DNA of 64,000 nucleotides. Origin: Eopsaltria australis (taxonomy: Eukaryota > Chordata > Aves > Passeriformes > Petroicidae). Each line of letters starts with the position of its first letter. The first letter of the stretch is position 1. Below are positions 26,973 to 37,985 of the stretch, piece by piece. The notes under the pieces were generated by a model, which ran no database searches, was not told the DNA's origin, and saw only the letters and a program-made list of their open reading frames with translations. The stretch is from contig JAVTVJ010000130.1 of the NCBI GenBank assembly GCA_034509425.1, forward strand, positions 2,287,501-2,351,500. The letters are read 5' to 3'. The translations under genes and the position numbers were made by a program.

Positions 26973-27240
26973 CCAGGAAAGCCTGCAATACAAGATGCAA
27001 AGGGTAGAGAATGCTACTGCTAAAATGGGAGAAAAATCTAGTGGAGCAAAGACAAGGAGTACCACCCAGGAGCAGAAAGAAAACGAAAGGATAAGGACCT
27101 AAAAATCATGACAAGCCCTACAAGAGCTCTGCTGTGTTTGCAGAATTGCCTGAATAAGCTCTTCAAGGGCAACACACTTACCATAAGTGATGTCTAACTC
27201 GTGTGTGAATCACCCCTCTTCCCATTCCCTGCTCCTTGTA

Positions 27241-27264
27241 GCAAAAAAAAAAAAAAAAAGAAAT

Positions 27265-27295
<31 letters not shown>

Positions 27296-27304
27296 AATAA
27301 AAAG
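27241..27304 (+). repeat. A-rich low-complexity tract
   Basis: About 60 bases are A runs broken by single G or T. The upstream 240 bases show no gene-like or CR1-like body, and CR1 does not leave poly-A tails. I therefore call it a simple tract and not a retroposon tail. Confidence 0.9.
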
Positions 27305-30175
27305 GTGCACACTTCTGTAGTGCTCTTCACACAAATTAGTCACTCAGAGCTATGCTTCTGGCTGGACATTCACAACACAAATACTTTCCACTGATGTTGC
27401 TCATGGTGACAACTCCTTCAGCATCTAGCTGGAAGTCCTGTTGAGCAGTTATTCTACCAGGAAAGGTGAAGGTAAAATCACCCTCTACAGTCAGTGGTTT
27501 TGATTTTGCAAGTTTTTTTCCTTTTCCTGCCTTGAGCTGCCCCCTGCCCACGTACTGTCAGCACAGCCATGGATCTCGGTAACCCGGATAAACACTCAGC
27601 TATTACTGGAAAAAGAAGGATACAAATAACTAATTTGATTGACTGCATAGGCAATATTCAAAACACGTTCCACACCCGCATGAGCAGAGATGCCTGTGCC
27701 CACAGTGGGTGGGATCTCCAGGATCTCAAGCCTGGAGCCAAAAGACACATCCACTGCATGAATTATAAATTGCTCTTCAGGGAAAACAAAACAAAAGAAA
27801 CTCCACCTTTAACAAGTACTGATGATGCATATCTAACATAGGTAAAAAAATTCAGAGGCAATTACAGATCCCTAGAGGGGAGCAGATAAAAGTGAACAGG
27901 AAATAACCAGAGGAATTCCAAAATCCTGTAACCAGGAGGAAGATTTTCTACAAGGTGCTGTACGAAGCTCAGCATGAACCAGCACAAGCAGCACAGTTGC
28001 ATTTAAACCTTCACACATTTCTGATTATCTCAATCACATGCTGGAGCTCAGAACTGGTCAGGTGAGCTGGATCCATCAGCACAGGAAGACTGGAAGCACA
28101 GTCTGGAAGTGGGTGATGTTACAAGCAGGGTTTGCTGTGACTGAGCACTGAGTCACTGTCCCTGAGGTGACAGGGCAGGGGTTAAGTCCAGCCTAGAGCC
28201 GTGTCTTTGATGACAATGCCCCTCTCTGTGCCACACATCAAATGTTTGATGGGGCATTTGCTCAGCAGCCCCCGGAACAGTCTCAAGGTCATGGAAATTC
28301 TGCCTGGTCACACCGCGGTGCTGCTTCAGTGGCAATTTAAAAGCAAGATTCTCTCTCGAAGTACTCCTGACGCCATTCTCCTCTGCACGAGTAAACAACA
28401 AAGAAGTCATTTCAGTTTCTGTAAACATGTTTTTCTTCATGAGCTGGCTGCTTGGTGTGCATTACATGCCGTGCTGGCACGGGCTGAGATGTCTTACAAA
28501 AACGCTTTCCACTAATACTGGAATCTTTCTGCTCTGAAGGAATGCTGGGTTGCACAAGAGAGGCATCAAGAAGCAGTTCTGCCTTTTCCCCCACAATTTC
28601 AGATACCGAAGAATTGGTTTTATGTTAATTGCACATTCCAGTTTTACAAAGCCCTTGGGTGTGAGTCAAAATTTTAAAGTAACTTTTTTCCCCATTTTTT
28701 CAGAGAAGAAGAAAATGATAATATTTAAATAAAGCTAAATGAGTACTTACTAGGTTGAAATAGAGAACACTGATTGTTCCAGAATGGAACAGCCACATTC
28801 TGTTCTCACTCTAACTGAATAAATAGAATTAATACAGTTCATGCTATGAGAGCAAATGAAGAGAGATTTTTACCCTACAGTTTCATATAGGAAATAGATC
28901 AGTAGGTAACTGGTGTGCGAACTTGAAAATAAGCAAAGCAGGAAAATACTTCGTTTAGCAAATGGGATGCTTTTCCACATCCATAAACTGGAGTTATGAC
29001 TGACTCCACTCGAGTGTGTTTCCTTTCCCCTCTGGTCTTCTCTGGGCTCAATTCTCACAACTCCTCCAATGGAACTGGCAGAGGCTGATGTCCCTGATAT
29101 GGTTTTGATGAAAACCTGTTAAAATAACTGTGTCATTTTTGCTGTCTACTAATGAATACTCCAAAGCTTCCATTGGGGATCTCTTGTCATGTTCTGACAA
29201 GAATCCCCATTCTTCCTAGAGAAGTGAGGAGAAGCACACAGTACTTACTTCACACTTGTATGTCTGTTATGAGCTGAAAACCTGAATATAACCAGCACTG
29301 CAGCTAGACACTGATTCTCCAAATGCTGTTGCTTCCCAAGATAAATCTAACATCTAACTCATCCCTCCCCTGAGCTGTCATTCACCTGCTTGGTACAGAT
29401 TGTTACCAAGTCAGCAAGGCCCTCCCAAACACTCTGTCTGATCAAGAGGACATTTCACAAATTACAGGGACTGTGGTATACTGTGAGCAGTGGATCACAG
29501 AAAGAATTGGAATATAAGGCCCATTACAAAGTCAGTGGGATTCATACTATTCCACTTAAGAAAAATAATTTTTGGAGCAGTTTTGATTAATGTGTACTTA
29601 CTGTCAGTCTTTACAGAGATCATCCATGTCCATAAAAACTCTTTATCCAGCCGTCTGTGCCAAAAAGTACCAGCTTGGCTTCACCTCCTTTGAAAGCTAA
29701 TCAAAATCTGTGCCTCAATTCACTACAGCCTATCCAAAACTTTACACTTAAATTCAGTCCTGCATTCATTCTGTCTAATTTGGGAGCACCAGAGCCTTTT
29801 ACAAGAGCCAGACGAGAGACCCACAACTTCAGATATTAGGTGGCTGAATCAACCTTTGGGCAGTATCTTTTCACTAACTGCAGAACATGCCTACAGATCT
29901 GGCCTCTCAGCAGAAATGGTTTTAATTTTAAAGTCTAAATTTAGCTGGGATGCCACTAGTAAGATGTCTTAGTCCAGAGGGACTTTATGGTACATTTGAT
30001 TATTCAACTGGAATATTTTTATCTCCGTAATCATTGGTTCGTTATGGTTGTTTTAAATTAATAAGCACAGGCTACAGTTTTCAAAACGCACGTTTTGCAG
30101 CAGATATCTAAACGGGAAGAATCCTGCTTTCTGCGAAGCTGGCTTTTGCTGCTAAGTGCATGAATGAAGAAGGGG
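27305..30175. other. Noncoding unique sequence, no gene seen
   Basis: Open frames reach only 104 codons (28201-28515 plus, overlapped on the minus strand by a 95-codon frame), typical of chance overlap. A line at 29515-29560 (GGCCCATTACAAAGTCAGTG then GGATTCATACTATT) faintly resembles the relics at 24242 and 54310. No promoter motifs stand out until the CpG-rich patch that follows. Confidence 0.5.
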
Positions 30176-30180
30176 AGTGG

Positions 30181-30445
30181 GAGCCGGGTGCGTTTCGGTG
30201 CGGCGGTGCTGCCGGCAGTGACATTCCTGGGGCGGAGGCTGTGCCGGGGAAGCGCAGCAGCCCGAGAGCAGCGCCGTGCCGTGGTGGCCGGGCCACTCCG
30301 GCCCGGAGCCACCGACAGAGAAAGGAATAAAGAAAGGGCTTGTTCTCTACCCACGTTCTGCCACAGGGAACGAACGGCCCTTGCCCTGCTGCTCACGCTG
30401 TCCTCATTACCCGGACTCCCCGGATCAAATCCGTAGGTCGCTGTG
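30181..30445. promoter_or_regulatory. Small CpG island, possible promoter
   Basis: By direct count about 25 CpG dinucleotides fall within about 270 bases, against one or a few per 300 bases in the flanking sequence, and the segment is clearly GC-rich. In vertebrates such unmethylated patches usually mark promoters or alternative promoters. No TATA box is clear. Downstream on the plus strand, GTCACAG|GTACTG (junction 30517/30518) is a fair splice donor, so a noncoding first exon is possible. A 168-codon minus-strand frame (30058-30564) crosses the island; its protein shows no domain and its openness may simply follow from the GC content. Confidence 0.6.
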
Positions 30446-33400
30446 TACATGATGTGATAACTGCATGCAGGAGGCTTTACAGCCCAGAGCGTTTCACGCT
30501 GCACCGAGATGTCACAGGTACTGTAATTCAACTCAGCTCTCGGTATCACCTTTCCAGCAGCCATTTCCTTATCTATTATCTTTGCTCTTTAGTCTTAAAT
30601 GAAGTTAATTCCAGTCAGACTGCAGCATTTACTACAAAAGCATCTTACTTCTTGCTGAGCACATTCTTTGGGCCACCAGAGTGCTTTATGCCAGATGTGC
30701 AGCTCTGTACACAGTAATGGGCTTCATGAATTATAAACCTTTATGAAGGAGTAAAACAGTCCCTCAACTGCCCCTTGAAACACTGAATGAAAGAAAACGC
30801 AACAGAAGAAACATCTGCCCACTGGGCTCATGTCCATGCTGTGCTCGAACATCTCACCAAGATCAGCTTGGCACTGCATACAAGAAACAGCTGTAAAATG
30901 CTGAAGGAGAAATCCTTGTTTAGAGTGCAATTAGAATGTGCTTTTCTTGCTTAAACAGATTGTGATGTGAAAATAAATATACACAGGAAAGCTCAGATTT
31001 ACTGCTCTGTTAACTAGACAGGTCTCCTATGGCTTGGATCATTCAGTGACAGCCCTGCCCTCCCCCTAAACTCCTTCTCTGTTCTCAGTACCAGTCCGTA
31101 GATGTGGATCACCATGTTTCAAAACATCATTTTCTGTCTTTTTGTCCTTTGGCATGATGCAACTCCCTCCCATTTCTTTGACTCCCAACCTGAACATCAC
31201 TTGTATGCCCCCTCAGGAAGGCCACTGAATTCCCTTGGTGCAGATTAGGTTATCCAGGAGACAAAGTCTTATACATGGAACACGAGTAAGGCACAACAAA
31301 GGCCCCTGGGCAGTTATGTACCTCTACAGAAGAATTACTGGCTCCTCTTTCATTTATTCAGCAAAAGGCCACCTGTGATTATCCCCAGTGTTCCCCAGAC
31401 AGTACATGACCATTAACTCATTCGCAGTAAGTCTGATATGCCCAGAGTGGGACTCAGGTATGCCCTGTAATACTTTCCTGAGCAGGTCTGCACACCTAAA
31501 CATCCAACAGCATTTTAAGAAGCCTCAGAGATGCCCCCACCTCTTTTTACCTGAGCAGAATGTCCTGGAAATGAACAGGGAGCAAGTGGGGCTAAAAGCC
31601 TCAGCTGGAGACACTTTCAATTACTTTTTGCCAAGCTTCAAACTGTATCAATTTGAAGAGATACGGATAATAACAGTATTTTTAGAGCTCACCTTGATAC
31701 CGCTGTCCACAAATTTTCACTGCCACCTGCTCTCCAATGATCTTCAGCACCTTATGAAGAAATCAAACTCCATTTCCAGATGCTCTTGTGTGATTTTAGA
31801 AGTCTCAGTATATTCTGCTTTCTTTCAGCACTTGATACAATATTCAGCCATTCATACCTTAGCTACAGTGACCTTATTTCTCAATTATTTGAAATATTTC
31901 CTTTCTCTTCCCATGAAGTTTCAACCCAAAACAATCTGGTTCCTCACTCAGTCTAAAACACAATACAAGGATCAGTGTGGATGAGGTATGAATGGAATAA
32001 ATACACAAAAGCATGCCTGACTGAATGAAGTACCTATTCAGATGGGTACTTGTTCATCCAAGGCCCAATTTTCTCATGTACTGTGCCAGTGCCATGAGCT
32101 GCATCCATGATTTTCTGACATCTCTGGCTGATTTACCCCCCCAAACCATTCCTTTGTCAAGTACCTAAATTACTCCTTTTGGTTACAGACTATGGACTAT
32201 TTCAGTCCATGGAACCTCAGATGGCACATGCCCATACTACAAACTCAGTGGAAGAGCACTCAAGGGCTGAAAATAAATGGAAATAGCAAGAAACTCTCTT
32301 CAGTGTTTCCATGGCTACCCTTTCTCAGGATTGCAGTTCAACTCCAGCCAAAAGTGACACTGTACAAACGCGGGGACATCAGACGTAAGCAAAGGTAGAG
32401 AATGTACCTCAGAGTAAGAGATCCCACAGAGATCTGGAACTTTATCTCAAACCCAGAGATAACAGGAGGTGTCCAAGCTACATTATGAATGGTATAAAGG
32501 TAACCAGGGAATAATTACTTCTCATCTCCCTTATCACAAGGAAATGGCCAACAAGACTTCAGCAGAAAGAAACCATCTCATAACCACAATGCTGCAGCAC
32601 CTCCTCCGAGACATCCAGGATCACTGCAGGCTGATGGGACTCTCAATCAGATGGATCAATGGCCCAAATCACTTTGACAAGGCCTTTATTTCTACTATCC
32701 AAAGTTATCACTCCTAAAGGAAAAGGACTTTTTTTCCCAGTTTTCTGAGTTGTTTAGAAGCTAAGAGGTTTAGAGCACACAGGCCTCCTGTCACCTAGGG
32801 AACAGACAATATCCTCCCAGGAGCTGGGCAATAATCACAGCTGTATTAACTGGCATCAGCTAACAGTTACCTTAAGCAATAAAACAGTCTCAAAGCTGGA
32901 AGAGTCCATTAGAGAGCAATTACTCAGAATAACAGGGAAGGTAATAATTTTCCATATCATACCTTCAAACTTTCAGACACATGGCACTGAAATCCAGTAC
33001 AGCTCAACTGTAAATCAACTGTGCATCACAGGACTATTAAATGCTTTCAAACTGTTCAAAAAATGTTTTCCCACCGCTTGGTACAAATTGAATCAAGATG
33101 TATTCACAGCTGTATGAATATCAGAAGGAATAATAATTTATTTTTTCTCCATTTCAAAATCAATTTCTATTGGCGTATCTAATTTAATAGATTTTTTTGG
33201 TCCAGTTTCACAGAATATGGCTGAAATGCAGGAAAGAAAAATGGTTGTTGACACCTCAAGCAGGCATCTCTAGTCATGAATGGAAGCTTATTCTGCAATA
33301 AAAATAAAATATCCAAAAAGATCTTTAAAATAACTTGTAAAGCTTTTTGGAAAGCTCACAGTGATGAATTTGCTGCTTGTTTACTAAGAAAATCCAGCTC

Positions 33401-33581
33401 AGATTTAAGATGAAAGTGGTAGAGAAACCAGATGTTAGGACAAATATCTGAACCTAACACAGTGCAAAAACAATTTAGTACTCATGTTTTTAATGATTCC
33501 CCCCCACTTCTCATTCCATTTTGGCTTCCCTGGAACATGATGGCCTCTTAAAATTATCTCATTCTACCCTAAAGGTCATGC
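30446..33581. other. Noncoding sequence with a 198-codon open frame of unknown meaning
   Basis: The longest open frame in the window runs at 31388-31984 on the plus strand. Its translation is rich in Leu, Phe and Ser, begins with no signal peptide pattern, and shows no motif or repeat I recognise. No promoter, intron signal or codon-use argument supports it, so I do not call a gene. A shorter frame at 32469-32717 is likewise unrecognised. Confidence 0.45.
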
Positions 33582-33607
33582 TATAAAACTCAAGTTTGAG
33601 TTTTATA
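33582..33607. repeat. 26-bp near-perfect palindrome
   Basis: TATAAAACTCAA (33582-33593), the two bases GT, then the exact reverse complement TTGAGTTTTATA (33596-33607). This is longer than expected by chance in a given kilobase. It could be a cruciform-prone site, a binding site for a dimeric factor, or an accident of sequence. Confidence 0.85.
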
Positions 33608-36040
33608 CTAGCAAACCGAGTTCAATCTTGTGACAAGTTTCCTTCAGGACAAGAAATGACAAATTTCTTTCCCTAACATGTCATTAAATATTGTGCAATC
33701 CAAGCAGTAAAATATTATTAAGCAGCACATGGATTATGGACCACTCCACTCACGTTCCTGTAAGGTGCAAAGGAGAGGAGGCACCAAATGCAAACATCAC
33801 ATGGCAGTTTCTGTGCAGTCACAATGGGTCAGCTTTTAGTGAGGAGCTTCACTAAGATACAATTAAGGTGTGAAACACCATCAGAGGATATCATTACTAT
33901 TGTGAATGCGTAAGTTCAAAAAAGTGACAAGAAAAAACTGTGGCAGTTAGACAGGTGAAGGCCTATAAAACATGAGCACTAATTCAAGAAGTCCCCAGGC
34001 TGCACACTATTAGTGGCAGGAAGTTTGACTACGTGGAAGACCAACAGAAGGACTTGGTCTGCATCAACCTCCAATCAATCTGGAATCTAACACCAATTCT
34101 CCAGAAATCATCTGAAAAATTTTAGGTAAGGCTTATCTTTGCCTTTACTACAGCAAGAAAAACTAAGTTCTGAATGCAGATTCCAGAGTTTTTCTCCAAA
34201 ATGTATTCCTGAGACATATATCTCAAAGAGGAAAAGAACAGGACTTCCATACAAACATCTTTACAGTCTCCTTTTACACAAAGGCCTAAATCACTGTGTT
34301 ATCTAAATATACCACAAATATACATTTGAAGCCTCTCTATCATGGAATGATGGAATGCAAAAATAAACAGCTGAGTTGAAATTTTCTGATGGAAAAAAAT
34401 CCTATTAAGTACAGATGGGAAAAATACATTCCTTTTTGCAATCAATAGGGTCTATTCTCAACTTCAACAATGTGTCCATACAATCACTGTAGGACCATGG
34501 GTGTTATGGAAGTCATGGCAAAGTTATGTCAGCACAGAGGTCTTTGCTTGAAAGATGTGCTCTTTTCCTTTGGTTCTCAGACAATCTGCAGTTTTCAAGT
34601 CATCAAGGTAACAGCTTTAGCCAATACACAGCTAATAAGATTTGAAATATTCGACTTTTTGCATTAACTACATAAACCAAATCAATCTCTCATTAATCTT
34701 TTAACTATTTGTAATTTTATAGTTTTACTTTTTTAACTACACCTTTGAAAAGATACCTCAATTTTTTTAGAACTTTTTTCCTCTGATTCTGCATTTTCAA
34801 AAGGTACTTAAAATGCAGATCAGATTGTGCCTTTTGATACTAAGTTTTCTAGTTGTCACATTGCTTTGATTATTTCTAACATCTGGGATCAGCATGTGCC
34901 ATTTCAAGGCATGAAAAAGTTCGTACAATAGAACAGTCAGTTCTGAGCAAGAATTCTGCAGCGTGCACTATTGATACTATGCACCTCAAGAGAGTCAAAG
35001 TGCACTGAAAGCACTCCAAAAGCACATTTCTTCCTGGCTTTTCTCTAATTCCAAACTCTGAACACTTAAACAGTCAGCCAACAAAGCCTTCTAGCATCAG
35101 CTCCTAAATTCTACAAAAGGCATGTTGGGTGCCTAAGCATTTTTCTTACAGCTGGACTCAGGATCTGCCTGAGTGAGCAGTGCTGCAGAGGTCCTCATGT
35201 GTTTCTTTTGATGCATGTGGTTTGCCATGGGTGCAGACACTTGTTTCTATGTGAAATAGTGAAGGAGGGCAGTGAGAAGAGGCAGCTTTAGTAGAAAAGC
35301 TGATAAACCATTTTCTCTATGAATTACTGTCACCAAGATCAGTCCCTTGGATATGCAGTTTGCTCTTTTCTTTAGTTCAAATGAGTAAGTTTTCAATGGT
35401 GTCTGCTGTTTCTTCCATGGAGCCAAGGGACTCTTGGAAAACCCTCGTGAGTGAATGGGCCTTTTCTGCAACCATGTCTAGATGCCTCTTTTTTTTCCTG
35501 ACTGGAAGAACAATCCAACATGGCCTTTCCACCTAAGCCTGGCTGAAGTTTACTCTCCATGTCTCCCATTTCTTCTGCACTGTTGTCCTCCTTCTCTCAA
35601 AGATGGCTTTCTGTGCATTCTCTGTGTTCCCAAGGATACTCACAGTGTGCTGTAGGTCTGGCCAACTTCCCCTGCTCTGCCCATTTCTTCCCTTCTGTTA
35701 CCAAGCTTCAAGAATTACCTCTACATGAGGAGTGACCAGCCAGCCAATGGTGAGACCATCATCTCTTTAGTGACTTTCTGCAGCTTGAAACCCCACACCC
35801 ATGGACTTAAAGGGTTTCATGCTTCCCTTATAAATGTTTTTGGAAGGTATTGCTCTTCTTCTACAAATGCTGCAGTAGTTCTATAAAACTTTCATTTTTC
35901 CAGACAGGATTACCTAATGGATAAACAAACCACTATTGTGCTGTATCGCTGTGCTAGTAGTTATTGAACAAGCACAAAATCACAGAGTGTAGCTTCCAGA
36001 TGCCAGAATCAAAATCACTTAAGCTTTCTGATTGCTGGGG
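33608..36040. other. Noncoding unique sequence, no gene seen
   Basis: Only short open frames occur (up to 74 codons). Pyrimidine-rich sequence at 35480-35720 contains no repeat I can name. Confidence 0.55.
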
Positions 36041-36070
36041 AAAGAAAAAAAAAAAAAAAAAAAGAGAAAA
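36041..36070 (+). repeat. Poly-A tract
   Basis: A run of A with two or three G interruptions, a simple homopolymer. It lies about 390 bases upstream of the hAT relic, with no visible link to it. Confidence 0.85.
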
Positions 36071-36459
36071 ACCCACCAAACTTTCAGCAAGATTAAACTT
36101 TTGGTGGTTGAAGTTCAATCCAATTTTGTCCACAGCAGAATCCAACTACAGCTCATCAAGAAAAACATAATTTCTTTACTTGACTGGGTGCTCAGATCCC
36201 TTATTTGAGGATTTTTAACTGTTCTCTGGCTTGCAAGGTGGTCACAGCACACAGGGCTTCTACTATTGTAGCCTGCACCAAAGAACGGCACTTTTGACCA
36301 ACTGCACAGATGAAGCTGTTATGCCATCCATGTTTTCCAGATGGGAGAAAAAACAACCTTAAAATCTATCTGAGATCATTGCAAAGCAGCTGATACCGTT
36401 CGGAAGACCACAAACATGTGGGTGAAATGCTAAATTTTCAATGCTCTCTAAAGAAAAAA

Positions 36460-37080
36460 GAAAACAGGAAGATCCTTATGAAAACACTAAGTGGGAGATA
36501 TTATCTTGCCTGACAAAGGCTTGCACTGCAAGACCACTAAACTAAAGAAACTGAAAATATACCCTTTAGCAAAGAATAAAGTTGAAATCAATCTTAACTG
36601 TCTTGTTTGCAAACGGAATCTGATCCTCATATTTCAAAGTAGCTGAAAATGACTCAAGACAAATTCACAAATCCAGTTACTCAACATGAGATAATGGAAA
36701 TTATGGCTCTATAACTCATAAGGGATGCTTCTGAGAAAATTTCTGGAAAGTGCTGTACAATTATGCATGATGAAACAATGGATTTCTCCAAAAGACAGCT
36801 AGTGGTTTTATGTCTGCAGTATGTGGATGACAACATGAACATTCATACAGAGTTTGCCAGATCCTGCCATACTTGTGATGAAATCTCATCAATAATTAGA
36901 ATGTTGTGTGTGGATCTAAGGGACATCCAGTGGTATGGATAATGCTGCAAGAGTGCTGTTAAAATGGCAATCTTTGCAAGAGCCTGACTACAGAAAGAAG
37001 AACTAGAAATTATTAATACTCACTGATTAGGATTTTCCTTTATCTAAACTGACATTTCTGAAAATGTTTATCATTTTTGG
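36460..37080 (+). mobile_element. Decayed hAT-type transposase fragment (DUF4371-like)
   Basis: This is a fossil of the transposase-like protein found in hAT DNA transposons and in host genes derived from them (the ZMYM, ZBED and EPM2AIP1 type). Read in one plus-strand frame, 36496-36537 gives RYYLA*QRLALQDH, matching the family motif LARQGLALRGH with its Arg codon turned into TGA. 36670-36711 gives NPVTQHEIMEIMAL, matching the segment before the catalytic core. 36766-36783 gives HDETMD, the first acidic DETTD motif, followed by LCLQYVDDNMNIHTEF (36814-36861), the LRYVD..GNIHE.F strand. A frameshift comes after about 36920; in the next frame DNAA (36938-36949) matches the second acidic motif, and at 37018 the first frame returns with TH*LGFS, the THC.GHSL motif. 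In-frame stops include 36511, 36538, 36712, 36940, 37024 and 37045. About 205 codons of a protein usually several hundred long are seen. The zinc-finger N-terminus and the C-terminal dimerisation domain are not found. It is not a working gene. Confidence 0.72.
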
Positions 37081-37889
37081 AAATTCCCAAAAAGGGTGAA
37101 GCATATTAACAAGAATTTGTTGCAGACATCACCTTGCCTCTGTGTCCTCTGTCTAGAAGAGGAATCACATTCTGAGAACGTGGCACACATGAAACTTGGG
37201 AAGATGTAAAAGGTGCAGTAAAAGATCCTGCATTAATAGCACAGCAGCTCAGATAGGAAAGCCTAATATCCACTTTGGAACTGAATTAAGAGAGTCCTGG
37301 CTGGGGTAAACAAGCGACCTTTCCAGAGCCCTGCACGGCCTGGATATATTATTAGAGAAGGCCACTTTCTTACACAAAAACATGAAATGCCTTCAGCCAT
37401 CCAATTGGGATAAAAGTTACAACTTGTTTGTACCCAATGGCTTTTCACCAAAGATTGCTGGAGTGCCCGAATGCAGTTACAGAAAATTAGAAGGGAGTTG
37501 TCTAAGTGTATCTGTGCTGAAGTAATGTTTTTATAGCACCCAGTATTCAATCAATTTGAATGCAGAGGCTTAGAAAATGATTCAAGATCTTTAAACTTGC
37601 ATAACAACTCCAAACAAAACAGAAATGCAAAAACAAAAAAGCCTTCAAGTGGCTGATTCTGATTTCAGCTGTAATTGCCTGATTACTCAGAGTCTTCTGC
37701 TGCAAGCCAACTGTAAGCTCACAGGAAGGTCCTTGTAGTCCGTTCAGCAGTACCTAAGCTGGCTGTGCCAAGGCTGGAGTCCAGAACAGCACAACGGCAC
37801 ATTTTGGTGTTACCAGCCATCAGTGCTGTAAGCAAGAGCAGTTTTAACACCATCATATTAAAAACTGGTCTTCAGTCCAGGCTGAGCCA
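37081..37889. other. Noncoding sequence after the hAT relic
   Basis: The C-terminal part of the transposase or a terminal inverted repeat might be expected here, but I cannot see either. A 95-codon minus-strand frame at 37263-37550 has no recognisable content. Confidence 0.45.
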
Positions 37890-37985
37890 CTTACTTCCCC
37901 AGTGTTGTGTAATTTTGAAAATGAGAATGAAACTGATGACTTAGAGCTTACAGGTACTTTGGAAGAACTCATATCAAGAAACTGA
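37890..37985 (+). mobile_element. Possible MIR-like relic
   Basis: GAGCCACTTACTTCCCCAGT, then TTTTGAAAATGAGAATGAAA, CTGATGACTTAGAGCTTACA and TACTTTGGAAGAACTC loosely follow the MIR order (AAGTCACTTAACTTC, TGTAAAATGGGAATGATA, CTACCTCA). The resemblance is weak, and the call could be chance. Confidence 0.3.

Noticed and set aside
27000..27304. Possible processed retrocopy ending in the A-rich tract
   Set aside because: No AATAAA signal at the expected distance, no gene-like body upstream, no target duplication seen, and CR1 does not normally make poly-A retrocopies in birds.
27336..27551. 71-codon minus frame (lysine-rich start, then beta-like stretch) considered as an exon
   Set aside because: No clear splice sites at the ends and no family resemblance; its flank is a simple A tract.
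30058..30564. 168-codon minus-strand open frame across the CpG island
   Set aside because: GC-rich sequence has few stop codons by chance. The translation is Arg/Pro/Ser-rich in the island and shows no domain or signal, and the plus strand is open there too.
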